A stretch of DNA of 32,136 nucleotides from Hondaea fermentalgiana (taxonomy: Eukaryota > Sar > Bigyra > Thraustochytrida > Thraustochytriidae). Position 1 is the first letter of the stretch, and each line of letters opens with the position of its first letter. A model generated the notes under the pieces. That model saw only the letters and a list, made by a program, of their open reading frames with translations. It did no database searches and was not told the DNA's origin. Below are positions 1 through 10,640 of the stretch, piece after piece. A program made the position numbers and the translations under genes. Location: assembly GCA_014084085.1 (NCBI GenBank), contig NPFB01000170.1, forward strand, positions 1 to 32,136, given 5' to 3'.

Positions 1-134
1 CTGGCGGAGGCGGTTACGGGGCCAACGACTCCGCGCTACACTACTAGCAGAGAGGGCGCAGGAGCGGCAGCAGACGCGGAGCTCGAGGGCGAGCTCGTGG
101 CGGCGAGCGAGCGGGCGAGCGAGAAGCGGAGAGG

Positions 135-1724
135 ATGTGCGCGATCCTGGCGCTGCTGCTGGCGGACACGACGTCGCACTGCAGACAGGCGATCTTCGAC
201 GGGCTGACGGTGCTGCAGCACCGCGGGCAGGATGCGGCGGGCATCGTGACGTCGCGCACGACCGAGGACTCGACGCAGTTGAACCAGCACAAGGGGCTGG
301 GCATGGTGCGCGACGTGTTCACGCAGGGCGAGATGCTCAAGCTCGAGGGAAACTGCGGAATTGGCCACTGCAGGTACCCCACGGCAGGCCGCACCTCGTC
401 CCCGGAGGAGGCGCAGCCCATGTACAACAACTACCCGTGCGGCCTGGCCCTCGCGCACAATGGCAACCTGACGAACAAGAACCAGCTGCAGGACCACGTC
501 CGCGGCCTGCACCGGCACCTGAACACCCAGAGCGACAGCGAGGCGCTGCTCAATGTCTTTGCCGAGGAGCTGCGTCTGCAGCTCGACTCGCGCGGCGGCC
601 AGCGTACGGCCAAGATCGAGCCCGAGCACATTTTCGCCGCTGTCAAGCGCACCATGGAGCTCTGCCGAGGCGGCTACGCGGTGGTCATGCTCATCCACGA
701 CGTCGGCGTCCTGGCCTTTCGCGACCCGTGGGGCATCCGGCCCATCATGGTGGGAAGCCGCAAGAGCCAGACGCTCGAGGGCGGCATCGATTACGTCTTT
801 AGCTCCGAGTCGGTGGCCTCGGACACCCTGGGCTTTGACATGCTCCGCGACGTCCGCCCTGGCGAGTGCATGCTGGCGGTGCCGATGAAGCCGAACCAGC
901 CGCGCGAAGACCTTGGCCTCATCTCCAAGCAGCTCGTGGGCGACGGCAACACGGTGGTGCCTTGCCTTTTTGAGTACGTCTACTTTGCGCGTCCGGACTC
1001 GATCATGAACGGCGTGTCTGTGTACGAGTCGCGACTGCAGATGGGCGAGAAGTTGGCGGACAAGATCATGCGCGAGCACCCGAACGAGAAGATCGACGTG
1101 GTTATCCCGATCCCGGACACGAGCCGCACCTCGGCCTTGGCGCTCGCCCACCGCATGGGCATCCCGTACCGCGAGGGATTCATCAAGAACCGCTACATTG
1201 GCCGGACCTTCATCATGCCCGAGCAGTCGCAGCGTAAGAAGAACGTGCGTCTCAAGCTCAACACGGTGCGCGCCGAGTTCGAGGGGCTCAATGTGTTGCT
1301 CGTGGACGACTCGATCGTGCGCGGCACCACATCGACGCAGCTCGTTTCGATGGCGCGCGATGCGGGCGCCAACAAGGTGTTTTTCTGCAGCGCTGCGCCG
1401 GAGATTCGCCATCCCAACATTTACGGCATTGACCTTCCGACGGCCAGCGAGCTCGTGGCCTTTGACCGGACGAGTGACGAGATTGCGGAGGTGCTCAAGT
1501 GCGATTGGGTCCTCTTTCAGGATCTCGACGACCTTGAGGAGGCCGTGCGCGCCATCAACCCTGAACTCAAGACCTTTGAGGGTTCGACGTTTTCTGGTTC
1601 GTACGTGACCAACGACGTCGACGTCAACTACTTTTCCTCTCTGGCTGAGGAGCGCAACGACTTTGCCAAGCTTACGCGCGAGCAGAGCGTGCAGAGCGTG
1701 CGCTCGACTCCGTCACAAGTATAG
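135..1724 (+). CDS. purF: amidophosphoribosyltransferase (glutamine PRPP amidotransferase)
   Basis: Catalyses the first committed step of de novo purine synthesis: PRPP plus glutamine gives phosphoribosylamine, glutamate and pyrophosphate; cytosolic in eukaryotes. The 529-residue frame is close to the usual ~500. The N-terminal Ntn-type glutaminase domain (about 2-230) has its nucleophile at Cys2 directly after Met, so no propeptide is needed, and carries LQHRGQDAAG (27-36) and GHCRYPTAG (near 76-84). The C-terminal phosphoribosyltransferase domain has the PRPP loop LLVDDSIVRGTTS (388-400) and the segment IPDTSRTSALALAHRMG. The start at 135 is fixed by the need for Cys2. Residue 3 is Ala where the family nearly always has Gly (MCG). 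The last ~50 residues are a variable tail. No intron is needed. Identification is secure; regulation is not visible. Confidence 0.97.
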   Translation: MCAILALLLADTTSHCRQAIFDGLTVLQHRGQDAAGIVTSRTTEDSTQLNQHKGLGMVRDVFTQGEMLKLEGNCGIGHCRYPTAGRTSSPEEAQPMYNNYPCGLALAHNGNLTNKNQLQDHVRGLHRHLNTQSDSEALLNVFAEELRLQLDSRGGQRTAKIEPEHIFAAVKRTMELCRGGYAVVMLIHDVGVLAFRDPWGIRPIMVGSRKSQTLEGGIDYVFSSESVASDTLGFDMLRDVRPGECMLAVPMKPNQPREDLGLISKQLVGDGNTVVPCLFEYVYFARPDSIMNGVSVYESRLQMGEKLADKIMREHPNEKIDVVIPIPDTSRTSALALAHRMGIPYREGFIKNRYIGRTFIMPEQSQRKKNVRLKLNTVRAEFEGLNVLLVDDSIVRGTTSTQLVSMARDAGANKVFFCSAAPEIRHPNIYGIDLPTASELVAFDRTSDEIAEVLKCDWVLFQDLDDLEEAVRAINPELKTFEGSTFSGSYVTNDVDVNYFSSLAEERNDFAKLTREQSVQSVRSTPSQV

Positions 1725-2643
1725 AGACTCTTTTTCCTAGTTTGTCCTTTTGCACGCGAGAGCAAGCAAGCAACGCAAGCAAGCAAGCGAGTGAGCGAGC
1801 GATAACGAGCGAAGGCGAGCGAAGTGAAAGTTTTCTCGAATCAAAATGAACTTCGAACTGATTGATGCCGCGCGCACCAGCATCGTGCAGGTGCGGCAGC
1901 CTAGCATGTCTGCCTGCTGTTTTCTTTTTGTTGGCTGGGCTTTGCCCCAAGAGGCGAGTGAAATAGGCCGCGCCACTTGTTGTTGCGAGTATTTTTTCCA
2001 TCGCATTGCAATGCCCTTCCTGGAGCATGATTGATGAATCCATGCAAGCAATGAGACGATGCAAATGCGATACACGTGTTTTGAGGAAGAGGAGGAGGAT
2101 ATCGTGCGCGCTCGCTTTGGCTCAGAGAGAAGCAAGAACGGAGCGAACTTGGTCCTAAAAAACTGTAGTCTGTCCCTGCAGGTCATGTTCTCTCTTTTGT
2201 TGTTATTGTTGCTGTTGTTGATTCTTTGTGTTCTTGACAATACGTTGTGCTCAAGTGAGCCACGTCGCGCGCAGACATAATCATGATGGACACGCTCGTA
2301 TTAGGCCTACCTAGCCTAAACTTTTTGGTTGAGGAAAAATAAAATCAAGTATTACGCCACAGTAGGTCTATAGACCCATCGTCATGTGGCGGCTGCTCCT
2401 ACGAGCCTCGTCGGCCACCAAAAGTCCAGAGAGCGACCAGGGAAAGCAGGGCAAAAGGCAAGCAAGAACAAACGACACAACGACGATAGGCCTAGTAACC
2501 TAACAAATGGTAGAAAAAAAATGAAGGAGTGAATGAATAGTCATGGCAGAAAAAAAATGAAGGAGTGAATGAATAGTCGGTCAGGTGGGTTTATGTTTAG
2601 TTCTGTGTGAATTTGATACAGCAGCAGCGGCAGCATGCCATGT
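1725..2643. other. intergenic, 3' sides of two convergent genes
   Basis: No convincing gene. Just after the purF stop lies a run of AGCA/AGCG-type tetranucleotides (about 1757-1830). Small open frames here have no family features. The stretch is less GC-rich than the genes, contains two TAGGCCTA palindromes (2302-2309 and 2487-2494) and a 36-bp tandem duplication (2507-2578). An AATAAA at 2338-2343 is 600 bases beyond purF, too far to assign with confidence. Confidence 0.6.
2507..2578. repeat. 36-bp tandem duplication
   Basis: Two adjacent 36-base copies (2507-2542 and 2543-2578) are identical except for one T/C difference at the fifth base of the unit. Each contains an A8 run followed by TGAAGGAGTGAATGAATAGTC. 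The array is 66-137 bases beyond the stop codon of the minus-strand mitochondrial protein gene, so it probably lies in its 3' untranslated region. Near identity of the copies suggests a recent duplication. Confidence 0.95.
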
Positions 2644-2925
2644 TTACAGGCGCTTGACGAAGGGCTTGCTCATGCCGTCGACGACGAAGGTCTTGTAGGT
2701 GGCGAGGCCGAGGGCGAAGCCGACAATGCCGATGATGGGGAGGATCTCCGGGGAGGCCTTGGCGTTGAACCACTTCTCCATGACGGGGGGGTCGCGCTGG
2801 AGCACCTGGGGGTGGCCACCCTCGGACATGCCCTTGAGGGGGAACTTCTCGGCGGCCTGGGTGCTCATCTTGCGAGCACCAGCCTGCTGCACGCGGGCAG
2901 CGCGGACGATGGTCTGGCGGAGCAT
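2644..2925 (-). CDS. small mitochondrial membrane protein, B12D/NDUFA4-like
   Basis: A 93-residue protein. Residues 1-25 form an Arg/Ala-rich amphipathic leader without acidic residues, followed by MSTQ, typical of a mitochondrial presequence. After a polar stretch, residues near 57-80 (PEILPIIGIVGFALGLATYKTF) form one transmembrane helix. The order short acidic-free segment, Pro-Glu-x-x-Pro, one helix, short basic tail resembles B12D/NDUFA4-type respiratory-chain accessory subunits, which sit in the inner membrane with complex I or IV. That family assignment is by pattern only. The ATG at 2925 has A at -3 and is the only upstream start that gives the presequence; the stop is TAA. It could instead be a lineage-specific respiratory subunit. 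Confidence 0.8.
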   Translation of the reverse strand: MLRQTIVRAARVQQAGARKMSTQAAEKFPLKGMSEGGHPQVLQRDPPVMEKWFNAKASPEILPIIGIVGFALGLATYKTFVVDGMSKPFVKRL

Positions 2926-3882
2926 TTTCGCTGAGCAAAGACTTGTCTCGGGTTCGTGCCTTGGTCCGTTTGTTGGTTGCTAAGTTTTGGCTTGAGAAGT
3001 TTCGGGTTTGCTCCGCTCGCCTCGCCGCCCACCCGCCGCCACTCCTCCTCCTCCTCCTCCAGCCATACCTGGCAGCACGAGGTCCACTACCTCCTACAAG
3101 CCCATCCACACATTATTCGTGCCCCGCCCCCTTACTACATCCTTGCAGCCAGAGCATCTGCGCCGCTTCCTCCTCCGCGGCGTGCTTCCTGCCGCCTCGC
3201 GCAGCCGGCGACGCAGCAGGAACAGTAAGTAAGAGGAGGCGCGCCGCCAGCACCGCCGAGCCCATTGCACACGCTCGAAGTTGACTGCGATGACGCCGCG
3301 ACGGTGACGCTGGCGACGAGGGTGTTGACGAGCGCGGTGGACTCGTGACGAGCTCGGCGGGAGCGAGTGGACTCGCGGAAAAGGACCGCCGAGAGCGACA
3401 TCATCCATCCATTTTCAGGGCGTGCACTCGCTGGCGGCGCATCGCATCGCATCGAGGAGATGGAGATGGAGGTGGAGGAGGAAATTGGCGATCGCGGGAT
3501 AGGCCTAGGTGCAAACGGTGGTCGCAGCAGGCGGCATCATCACAGTCGGCGGGGCGAGCGAGGCAAGACGGGCTTCGCTTCGCGGTCCAGGCGTGGCGCT
3601 GGAGAATGGCAATGGCGGCGACAGCGACAGCGGTTACGAGCACTTGCTTGCGCTGCCAGCGCGTGCACGGGCGGCACCTGCGCAGGCTCGCGTGACGACG
3701 GCCTCCGACGTGGGGAAAGTGGTCTCCGACGCGAGCCAGCCGTGCCAGCGGTGCTGCAAATGGAATCAGTGGTGGATGGATGTGCTGGCGGAGGTAGTAG
3801 AGCGAGCATGGCCGCCACGAGGACCGTGAAGTGAAGTGCAGAACAGAGCAGCACTAATGTAAGGCACCCAAGCCAACCCCGT

Positions 3883-3914
3883 GCGAGCGAGCGAGCGAGC
3901 GAGCGAGCGAACGA
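3883..3914. repeat. GAGC tetranucleotide microsatellite
   Basis: About seven tandem GAGC/GCGA units, slightly interrupted at the 3' end. Simple-sequence DNA in noncoding sequence. Confidence 0.85.
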
Positions 3915-3954
3915 GCTGCGCAGGCCAGGTCCCGGAGCTCGTCCAGGATGTGGT

Positions 3955-3979
3955 CAGTGCAGTGCAGTGCAGTGCAGTG
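3955..3979. repeat. CAGTG pentanucleotide microsatellite
   Basis: Five perfect CAGTG units. The reverse complement, CACTG, recurs as a short tandem run near 4636-4652, so the two could pair over about 0.65 kb in a transcript or in single-stranded DNA. Confidence 0.9.
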
Positions 3980-4629
3980 GCCAGGCGCGCGGCGACGCCG
4001 AGCTCTCGCGTGGTGGGCTTCGGCGCGCGGTTACTGTACAAAAAACTGGCTCCTAGTAGGCCCAGTAGTGATAAGAGGGAAGAAAGGTGATGACGTCGCG
4101 CGCGCCGAAAGGAAAGGAGTTTCGTGCGCTAAGGGTGCACCACGGGAAACACTAGGGCTCGCCCGGCACCTGCGAATGGATGGAGTGGAGAGGAGTGGGT
4201 GCCGGGAGAGGAGGACTGACAGTGAGACTGCAACTGCACTGCACGGCAATGCCATGCACTGCATGAAGAAGTAAAAGTAGCCAGAAGAAAACTCGGGCTG
4301 GCTGGAGAAGAAGCTGCTTCTTCAAGGCAATAGCAAGTCAAAAAGGTGGCCGTCGCTGTCGCGCGCGCATCGCATTTCATTTCAGCGCATTTCATTGCAT
4401 TCCGGTCCACACCAGCAGCAGCAGCAGCAGCAACCGGCAGCAGTAGCAGAAAGAAGCCTCTGCGAACAGGACAGGACAAGCAAGCAAGCGAGCCCACCGT
4501 GCGCAGAACGGGACAGCAGCGGTTGGACAGCGGAACTAGCCAAGAAGGAAATTGCAGGCCCGTGACGCTTGTGATGATGAGCGAACCTTTTGACGCGGCG
4601 GCTGCGGCTGCCGCGAGACACGCATGCTT

Positions 4630-4724
4630 TGCCTGCACTGCACTGCACTGGACTGCATCACATCGCATCTCATCGCATCTCATCGCATCGCATCGCATCG
4701 TTGGCAGTGGCAGTGGCAGTGGCA
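4630..4724. repeat. compound microsatellite CACTG / CATCG / GGCAGT
   Basis: Three adjacent simple repeats: CACTG units (about 4636-4652), CATCG/CATCT pentamers (about 4660-4700) and GGCAGT hexamers (4703-4724). Noncoding context. Confidence 0.85.
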
Positions 4725-5669
4725 GGTGGAAGGTGGAAGCCGCAGCCGCGAACGCGAGAGGGAGCAAAAGCAAGGCGGACTCACGGCGAGGTAGATGCCG
4801 CTGACGCTCGCAGTCGTGTCGCTTGTCGCGCTGGCCAACGGATGGTCAAGTTAGTTATCGCACAAGATCGGTGGCTTCAAGGAAAAGGGTTCGGCATGGG
4901 GAAGCCGTCTGGCTGCAGCTGACCATCTGTCGACGCGAGGCGAGGGGCGCGGGCTGCAGGAGTTGCTTCCCTCCCTCGTTCAATCGTTCGCCCGATCTTC
5001 GTTGCCAAGCTTTCATTGCCCGCGAGAGAGAGCGAGCTTGCTCTGTCTCGTGACGGCGGCTTCATCATTGATCGTCGTCGCTGCCCTGCTGCTGCATGCT
5101 AGTGCTCGCTTGCAAGAAGGAGACACTGCTATACTCGCGGATACGCTCGCACGCGCACGCCCGCGAACCGGCGACGCTCTGGCTGGCAAAAGACGACGCG
5201 CGGCGGCACCAGGCTGGCTGGAAGGAGTGGTAAGAGGCTGCGGCCACGCAAGCGCGGCCTGCGAAGCAGCAGCAGACAGGAAGCCTTGTGGTATGTCGAG
5301 CACGAGCATGAGCACGATGAGCTCTGAGCGTCGTGCTGCGACTGAGGAGGCAGGCACGCGCGGACCAAGATGGCAAGCGGCAGCGTCTTGCGCATTAAAT
5401 GTCTTTCGTGCCTGACGTGGCCGCTTGACGCCCAGCCAGTCCTCGCCTGGCAGCTAGCCCAAGATGCCTGCTCCTCGCGGTCGCGCAACCAGCCAGCCAG
5501 GAGAGCTAATAAGAGTATGATGATGATGGATGAATGTATCCGTTGACAGACGACTCGGACTTCTTTATTGCCGCGAACGAACGCGCGCTATTGCGTCGAG
5601 ATCGTCACGATCGATCAATCGATCGGCGAGGCGAACGTTTGCAAATGAAGCTGCGGCTGCGGCGGGGAG

Positions 5670-8600
5670 ATGCCAGCCCAGCTGCATGTGCAGGTGCGCG
5701 GCCTCGTCGTGCCGAATGCGAGCGCCCGCCAAGTCTCCACGCGACACGACCCGCAACGGTATGAGGCGCTCTGGGAGGAGATCAAAGAAGCCTTGCAAGA
5801 AGAAGTCACTCGTGCTCTGGCCAACTCGCCCCTTGTCGTCGAGATCATAAGGGAAAAGCGGCCTGAAAAAGTCATCCTTGGCTCTTTCGAAATCGATCTT
5901 GTCGTCTGCGGTGTCAGATATTCAATCTTTAGCAAGGTTCGACGGGGCAGGTTTCCTTCGGCGCGTTGTGTCCTCAAGCGCGTGCGGTCGCTTCTTGGGC
6001 TCGATATCCGTCAACATGCACCCCTTGCTCCAGATATCTCACTTGCACCTGCTCGCACTCCTGCGCTCGACCATAAGCGTCCGTCGTCACATACAAGCGG
6101 CGGCGACGATGACAACAACGTCCGCCCGCTCCAGCGCATGCATCTGATTGTCACCGATGCCTATTCGGGCCGCCCCATCGGCATGCTTGATGACCTGCGA
6201 GGTACACAAGGCGCTAGTCTGGCGTGCACAGATGCCGCCGGGTACCAATTGTCCATCTTTGCTGCTGATCCTGCTGATCCTGCGGATGGCCACCGAGGCT
6301 CACTTGCGAATTTGTCCTCGACAAGCAGCCCAATCTGCTATGTCGAGGTTGAGCAGGGGTCAACGCTCGTCTTTTCGGTTCGACACGCCGGATGGGAACT
6401 CGTATCACCCATGAGCCAAGTCTACGTTGACACCAATGGACCAGCCGCACTTTGCTTGGTAGCCATGCGTATTGAACGCGTGCAGGTGCGCCTCCAGTCT
6501 ATTAGCGGATGCGCGCTTGGCGCAGGGATTCGCGTCAGGATTGAGGCTGATCGCAGAGGCCTTCGCTTTCGCGGTCTTGCCGACAGCAAAATTGTGTCAG
6601 AGCCCTCCGTATCAACCTTGGTCACCGACGCATCCGGGACCGTCGCCTTTGACGAGTACTGGGGTACTGTTGTTGATGTACATGCACTCGACGACGAGGA
6701 CTGGATCTTTTCATCGGTATCTGCGGCTTCCGAGGAATCTCATTGCCGACTTTTTGTGGGTCGCCAAGACAATAAAGCAGGTGCTCAACCCGAGGCCCAC
6801 AATGAGGATGAGGAACCCTGGGTGTACGACAGTTGCGACGAAGACGAACGAGACGAATCTTTGACAAATGCAGTAGACGATGCTTTGGAAGCGTGGTCCA
6901 ACTACAAAGCCGGAGAGGCGCTTGATCTCGTCATTGACAGCGCTCGCCCCAGACAAAAGTGGGCCACGCTTGTCTCGGACACCGTTGTGCGCGCAGGCGT
7001 TTGTCTGTGCAAAAACACTCAATCGAATGGTGGATTTATTGTGCGCGTCCACGAGGCCTCGGCCTCGGTGAAAGGATGGTGCACGTGTCGCTGTGAGGCA
7101 GAACAAAGGCTCGGCTTGCGTCAGACTCTTGGATATCAGGCGCTGGCGCGAGGCGCCCCGGTGCTTGTGAAGATGCACGGGCAATGGATGTCCGCGCGTC
7201 TCGTAAAAAGGTCACCCAAGGGCATCCTACACTGCAGGCTCATGGATCAAGGACCCTTGATGTCTTTGCAGACAGAGGCTGAGCAAGACGGAAAAGAACT
7301 TTCTCAGCACGATTCGCCGAGACAAAATTCGGAGGTGGCTGTCTCTGTTGCAAGCGTACGGCCCGACCACGTCATGTTACGGACTGACGTGTGGCGCGCG
7401 GTCTCTCGCAGTCTCTTGTCATTTTCCATGCTTGGGTACTCTTGCGCGCGCAAACAAGTGACCAGAGTTCATGTCCTGGGTCTCGCTGCGCATCCAGATC
7501 TTGTCAAGGGCGTTCGTGTCGCTCGCTTTGCCGGAAAGGCGGTCGGCACACTGACCGCGTTCTCCGTTGACGAGCAGTGGATTGAGTTCCAGCACGGTCT
7601 CCAGCACGATATTCCCCACGCTTGCAGTCTTGTGATTGGCCGTGGCGATGGCACGGCACATGCTGACGCGCACGAAGATCATTGGATGCGTCCACAGTGC
7701 GCGCCGCTTCAGGTTTCTGCAAGTGTGTTCATGAACGGTATGGCGCTGCAGACCTTTGGGCGCGCGCATGATGGTCGTCACGGTGACTGGACGTGCTACG
7801 TTGTGGTCGCACAGCACGTTCGCGTACTCGCAGCCAAGTTGATTAAAAAGCCGCCTGCTTTGTCTGCGCAGGTTTCGGGGGTGGTGGCCGACTTTCGTGA
7901 TGACGCTGTGGAAAACATGACGAAGCAGTCTGCGCTTCTTCAAGCGCAGCTTGCTGCAGGCTTTGGTGCCTCGCTTGAAAGCAATATAATCGTTCAAGGA
8001 GACGCGCGCGGCAGTGTAGTGGCTGTGAGCGAGTCACTTTGGCTTGCGAACCCTTCGCGCCGTACTTTTAGACACGATGCTGCCGGCATGCTCGCCGAGA
8101 GTGAGCTTTGGGCAGACTTGCCTGCGCCGCGCGGAGTCTGCCATACTTTTTTGGCTCTCTCTCCCAAACTTGTTGCTGTGCGTGAGCCTTGGACTGCCCA
8201 AGTGTCGATTCAGCATTCGCAGACAGAACGTACAATGCTAGAAATGGACTGCAAGCTTCGAATTGATCCGCAAAACGCCGATCCTCTGGTGTGCGTCCTT
8301 CCGCGCCCCGCGTGTCAGTCGCCAACCGCAGTCCGGGCGCGCGAAGAAGCACTCTTTCATGAACTAGAGCGCATTGCCGCGCAACGCATTCAGTCGTGGC
8401 AGCGGAAAACGTCTGCGTGTCGCCAGCTTGCGCTGGGGCGCTCAAGCGTGCGGCTCTTGCAGTCTTGGTATAGATTTCGACGGACATTCAGGGAGCGCCA
8501 GAGAGCAGCCATTCGCGTGCAGGCGATAGTGCGCGCGAGGGCGGCTCGCCAACGCAGAGCTGAGTTAGAAAAACACGTTCGCTTCAAACTACCTGCGCAA

Positions 8601-9086
8601 GAGATTCTCATCTCACCGGTGGCCATCGCGCGTGGTCAGGCTGCAGGCTTCTCTTCGAGCAGCAGCAATGAACAAGACGATGAAGGCGATGACTTCGACG
8701 ATGCAGAGGATTATGATTATGAGGACGATGATGACTTTGAGGTTGAAGCTGCGGCCACCCAGAAGCCGAGCTCCTCGACAATTGCAGCAATGAAAAGCGA
8801 TGACGCACCGAGAAAGACCAACAAAGCGTCAAAGAAGAACAACAAGAAGAAGAAGAACAAGAAGAATAGAAAAAGGAGTGCAAAGGCGGGAAATGCTACC
8901 GGTGAAAAGCGCAGCTCGAAGCGAAGTGCGTCTGCAGGCAGAGCGGGGGATTCTGATAGCGACCTCACAAGCCTCGATAGCGATGAGGAGGTGGCCGAAA
9001 TTGCTGCTCTGCGCAAGGAATTGGCGCAACGACGAGCTCAAAAAAAGCGACAGGCCAAGGAAAAGCCATCGCACAAGTCCTCCTCC

Positions 9087-9117
<31 letters not shown>

Positions 9118-9143
9118 TTTTGACCACCGCGCCAGCTCTATGA
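5670..9143 (+). CDS. large IQ-motif protein with degenerate SelW/Rdx-like N-terminus
   Basis: A 1157-residue single-exon protein of unknown role. Residues about 1-110 follow the layout of the SelW/Rdx thioredoxin-like fold: a strand, a long helix, then SFEIDLVVCGVRYSIFSK and GRFPS before a final helix. The N-terminal CxxC/CxxU redox motif is absent. Residues about 148-360 hold two stretches with TDAAGYQLSIF and TDASGTVAFDEYW, the pattern of CnaB/carboxypeptidase-regulatory beta-sandwiches. Residues 902-967 contain two or three IQ-like motifs (AAQRIQSWQRK, AAIRVQAIVRARAARQR) expected to bind calmodulin or EF-hand light chains. The tail has an acidic block (about 994-1030), a Lys/Asn-rich block (about 1046-1070) and poly-Ser. 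An in-frame TGA at 5646 precedes the start. Only the IQ and low-complexity calls are firm; cytoskeletal or signalling scaffold is a guess. Confidence 0.85.
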
Positions 9144-9500
9144 ACGTAAAAGCCATAACAGTACATCCTGTCTTTGTCTTTCCAAGCCGCAAGAATGCCA
9201 AACCTATGCCCTAAGCCCCCCCCCCCCCTTGCGCCATGCGTTCCCCGAGAGCGAGATTGTGACTCCATGAACGCGGAGACGGCGCCCCTGCTAGTGCTCG
9301 AGTTACGGGGACCAACCAAACTCCACTTTGCAAACTCTGCAGCGTGGAAACGAATCGCTGCCTGGAGCAGAGTCCTCCGGCGCAGCGGAACTGCTCTGGT
9401 CGCGCTCGGGCGCGGCAGCGAGGGCGCGACGAGGCCCCGCGCGTCTCGCTGCTGCAGCGTTGCGGCGGCGAGCGGGCCGTCAAGGCGCATCGACATCGAC

Positions 9501-10328
9501 ATGGCTGGCCCCAGGCAGACCATGGCCACGAGCAAGAGGCCACGCGAACGGCGGCGCGACGACAAGCGCGGGCGCGACGAGGGCTCAAAGGACAAGGACG
9601 GCGAGCGCGAGGCCAAGAGATCGCGTGCGCTAAACAGGTATGACGAGCGCGGCACTGCCGAGGAGGAAGCCCGACGCAAGGCCAGTGAACGCAAGGCACG
9701 CCAGGACCGCCCACCTTCGCGCAAGGTGGCCAAGTACGGCCGCCACAAACCGGAAAAGTCCGAGAGCGATCACGAACGCGAACGTGTCATTGCGCGAAAG
9801 AATCATCGCGTCAAGTTCTTTGAGCGTCAAAAGGTCGAACGCACCTTGAAAAAGGTTCTCCGAAAGCTGGAGGACAGTCCTGAGGACCAGGCGCTCCTCG
9901 ACGAAAAAAAGAAACTCCTCACCGACCTTCGATACACGCGCTTCTTTCCGCACGACACAGAGTACATTTCTCTCTTTAACGACAAGCTTTCGCAGGAACA
10001 GCAGGATCTGCGCACAAAGTGCCGGCAGCGGGCCTGCGCGGTTGCTCGCCGGACGCCACGAGGCACCGACGCCGAGCTTACCTCGTTTTACAAGCCCAAG
10101 AAAAATACTGCGCAGCAGAAGCTGCCTGAGATGAAAAACAATAGTAAAAACGAGACGAATGCAACAGCCGATGCAGATGAAGATGATGCAAGCCAAAACA
10201 AGGACGAGGCCGACGGGGACCAGAACGCGACGGAGACTTTGCTCGGCGACACTGTCACCTCCAAGGCGGATCGTGGCGCCCACGAGGACCCCAGTAACGA
10301 TGTCGAGCAAGACGACTTCTTCCTCTGA
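9501..10328 (+). CDS. EFG1: rRNA-processing protein EFG1-like
   Basis: EFG1 is a small nucleolar protein needed for early cleavages of the pre-rRNA leading to 18S rRNA. The core (residues about 92-165) shows the family pattern: a basic helix with HRVKFFERQKVERTLKKVLR, then LRYTRFFPHDTEYISLF, the usual FFP...EYISLF ending. The first 90 residues are Arg/Lys/Glu-rich and nuclear-localising in character; the tail is acidic and ends DDFFL. The ATG at 9501 has G at -3 and G at +4 and gives 275 residues, near family size. The frame is open further upstream, with an ATG at 9195, but that extension looks like untranslated leader and includes a C13 run. It lies 357 bases after the IQ-protein gene, same strand. 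Confidence 0.85.
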   Translation: MAGPRQTMATSKRPRERRRDDKRGRDEGSKDKDGEREAKRSRALNRYDERGTAEEEARRKASERKARQDRPPSRKVAKYGRHKPEKSESDHERERVIARKNHRVKFFERQKVERTLKKVLRKLEDSPEDQALLDEKKKLLTDLRYTRFFPHDTEYISLFNDKLSQEQQDLRTKCRQRACAVARRTPRGTDAELTSFYKPKKNTAQQKLPEMKNNSKNETNATADADEDDASQNKDEADGDQNATETLLGDTVTSKADRGAHEDPSNDVEQDDFFL

Positions 10329-10431
10329 TTCAAACTTTAGCGAGAAGATCAACGTCACCGTGCTGTGCGAACCGATCAAGTCCTTTGTGTGATTCGTCAT
10401 TGCCATTGTTGGGGCCGCTCTAGTCTTTGTG

Positions 10432-10437
10432 AATAAA
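10432..10437 (+). terminator. candidate polyadenylation signal of the EFG1-like gene
   Basis: A canonical AATAAA lies about 104 bases after the EFG1-like stop codon, a suitable position for its 3' end. Confidence 0.5.
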
Positions 10438-10640
10438 TCATACGTGGCGGGATCTTGGCTTGTTTGGAGTTCCGTTTCGACCCCGTCGAACTCCAGTCAA
10501 ACGAATTTTAAGGAGGAAATAATATACAACAAATTTTAGTCGTTCTGCACATTCGTGACGGATCTTATCGGATCTCATCACATCCCACCGGATCTCTCCT
10601 CTGTCCTGCTTCATCATTCTCTCCTCCGAAACACGTGCAA

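Larger units (their letters stand above)
2926..5669. other. 2.7-kb repeat-rich intergenic region between divergent genes
   Basis: Many short open frames occur on both strands, but all are Arg/Ser/Ala-rich shadows of GC-rich DNA without domains, so none is called. The stretch is dominated by short tandem motifs: GAGC/GCGA (3883-3914), CAGTG (3955-3979), CACTG and CATCG (about 4630-4700) and GGCAGT (4703-4724). One TAGGCCTA lies at 3500-3507. The near-perfect palindrome CGATCGAT-CA-ATCGATCG (5608-5625) is 44 bases before the ATG of the next gene. Promoters for both flanking genes should be in here, but no TATA box or other core element is clear. Confidence 0.6.

Noticed and set aside
36..1412. 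458-codon open frame antisense to amidophosphoribosyltransferase
   Set aside because: It is the mirror of a strongly conserved gene; His/Arg/Ala-rich composition and no domains are typical of antisense frames in GC-rich genes.
2059..2280. 73-codon open frame with hydrophobic end
   Set aside because: The Leu run comes from a TTG/TTGTTG simple repeat; no family features, and it lies in the probable 3' side of two genes.
5013..5488. Overlapping minus-strand open frames
   Set aside because: Several mutually overlapping Arg/Ser/Ala-rich frames, none with motifs or a preferred one.
9195..9500. N-terminal extension of the EFG1-like protein
   Set aside because: Includes a C13 homopolymer and non-conserved sequence; the ATG at 9501 has better context and gives family-like length.
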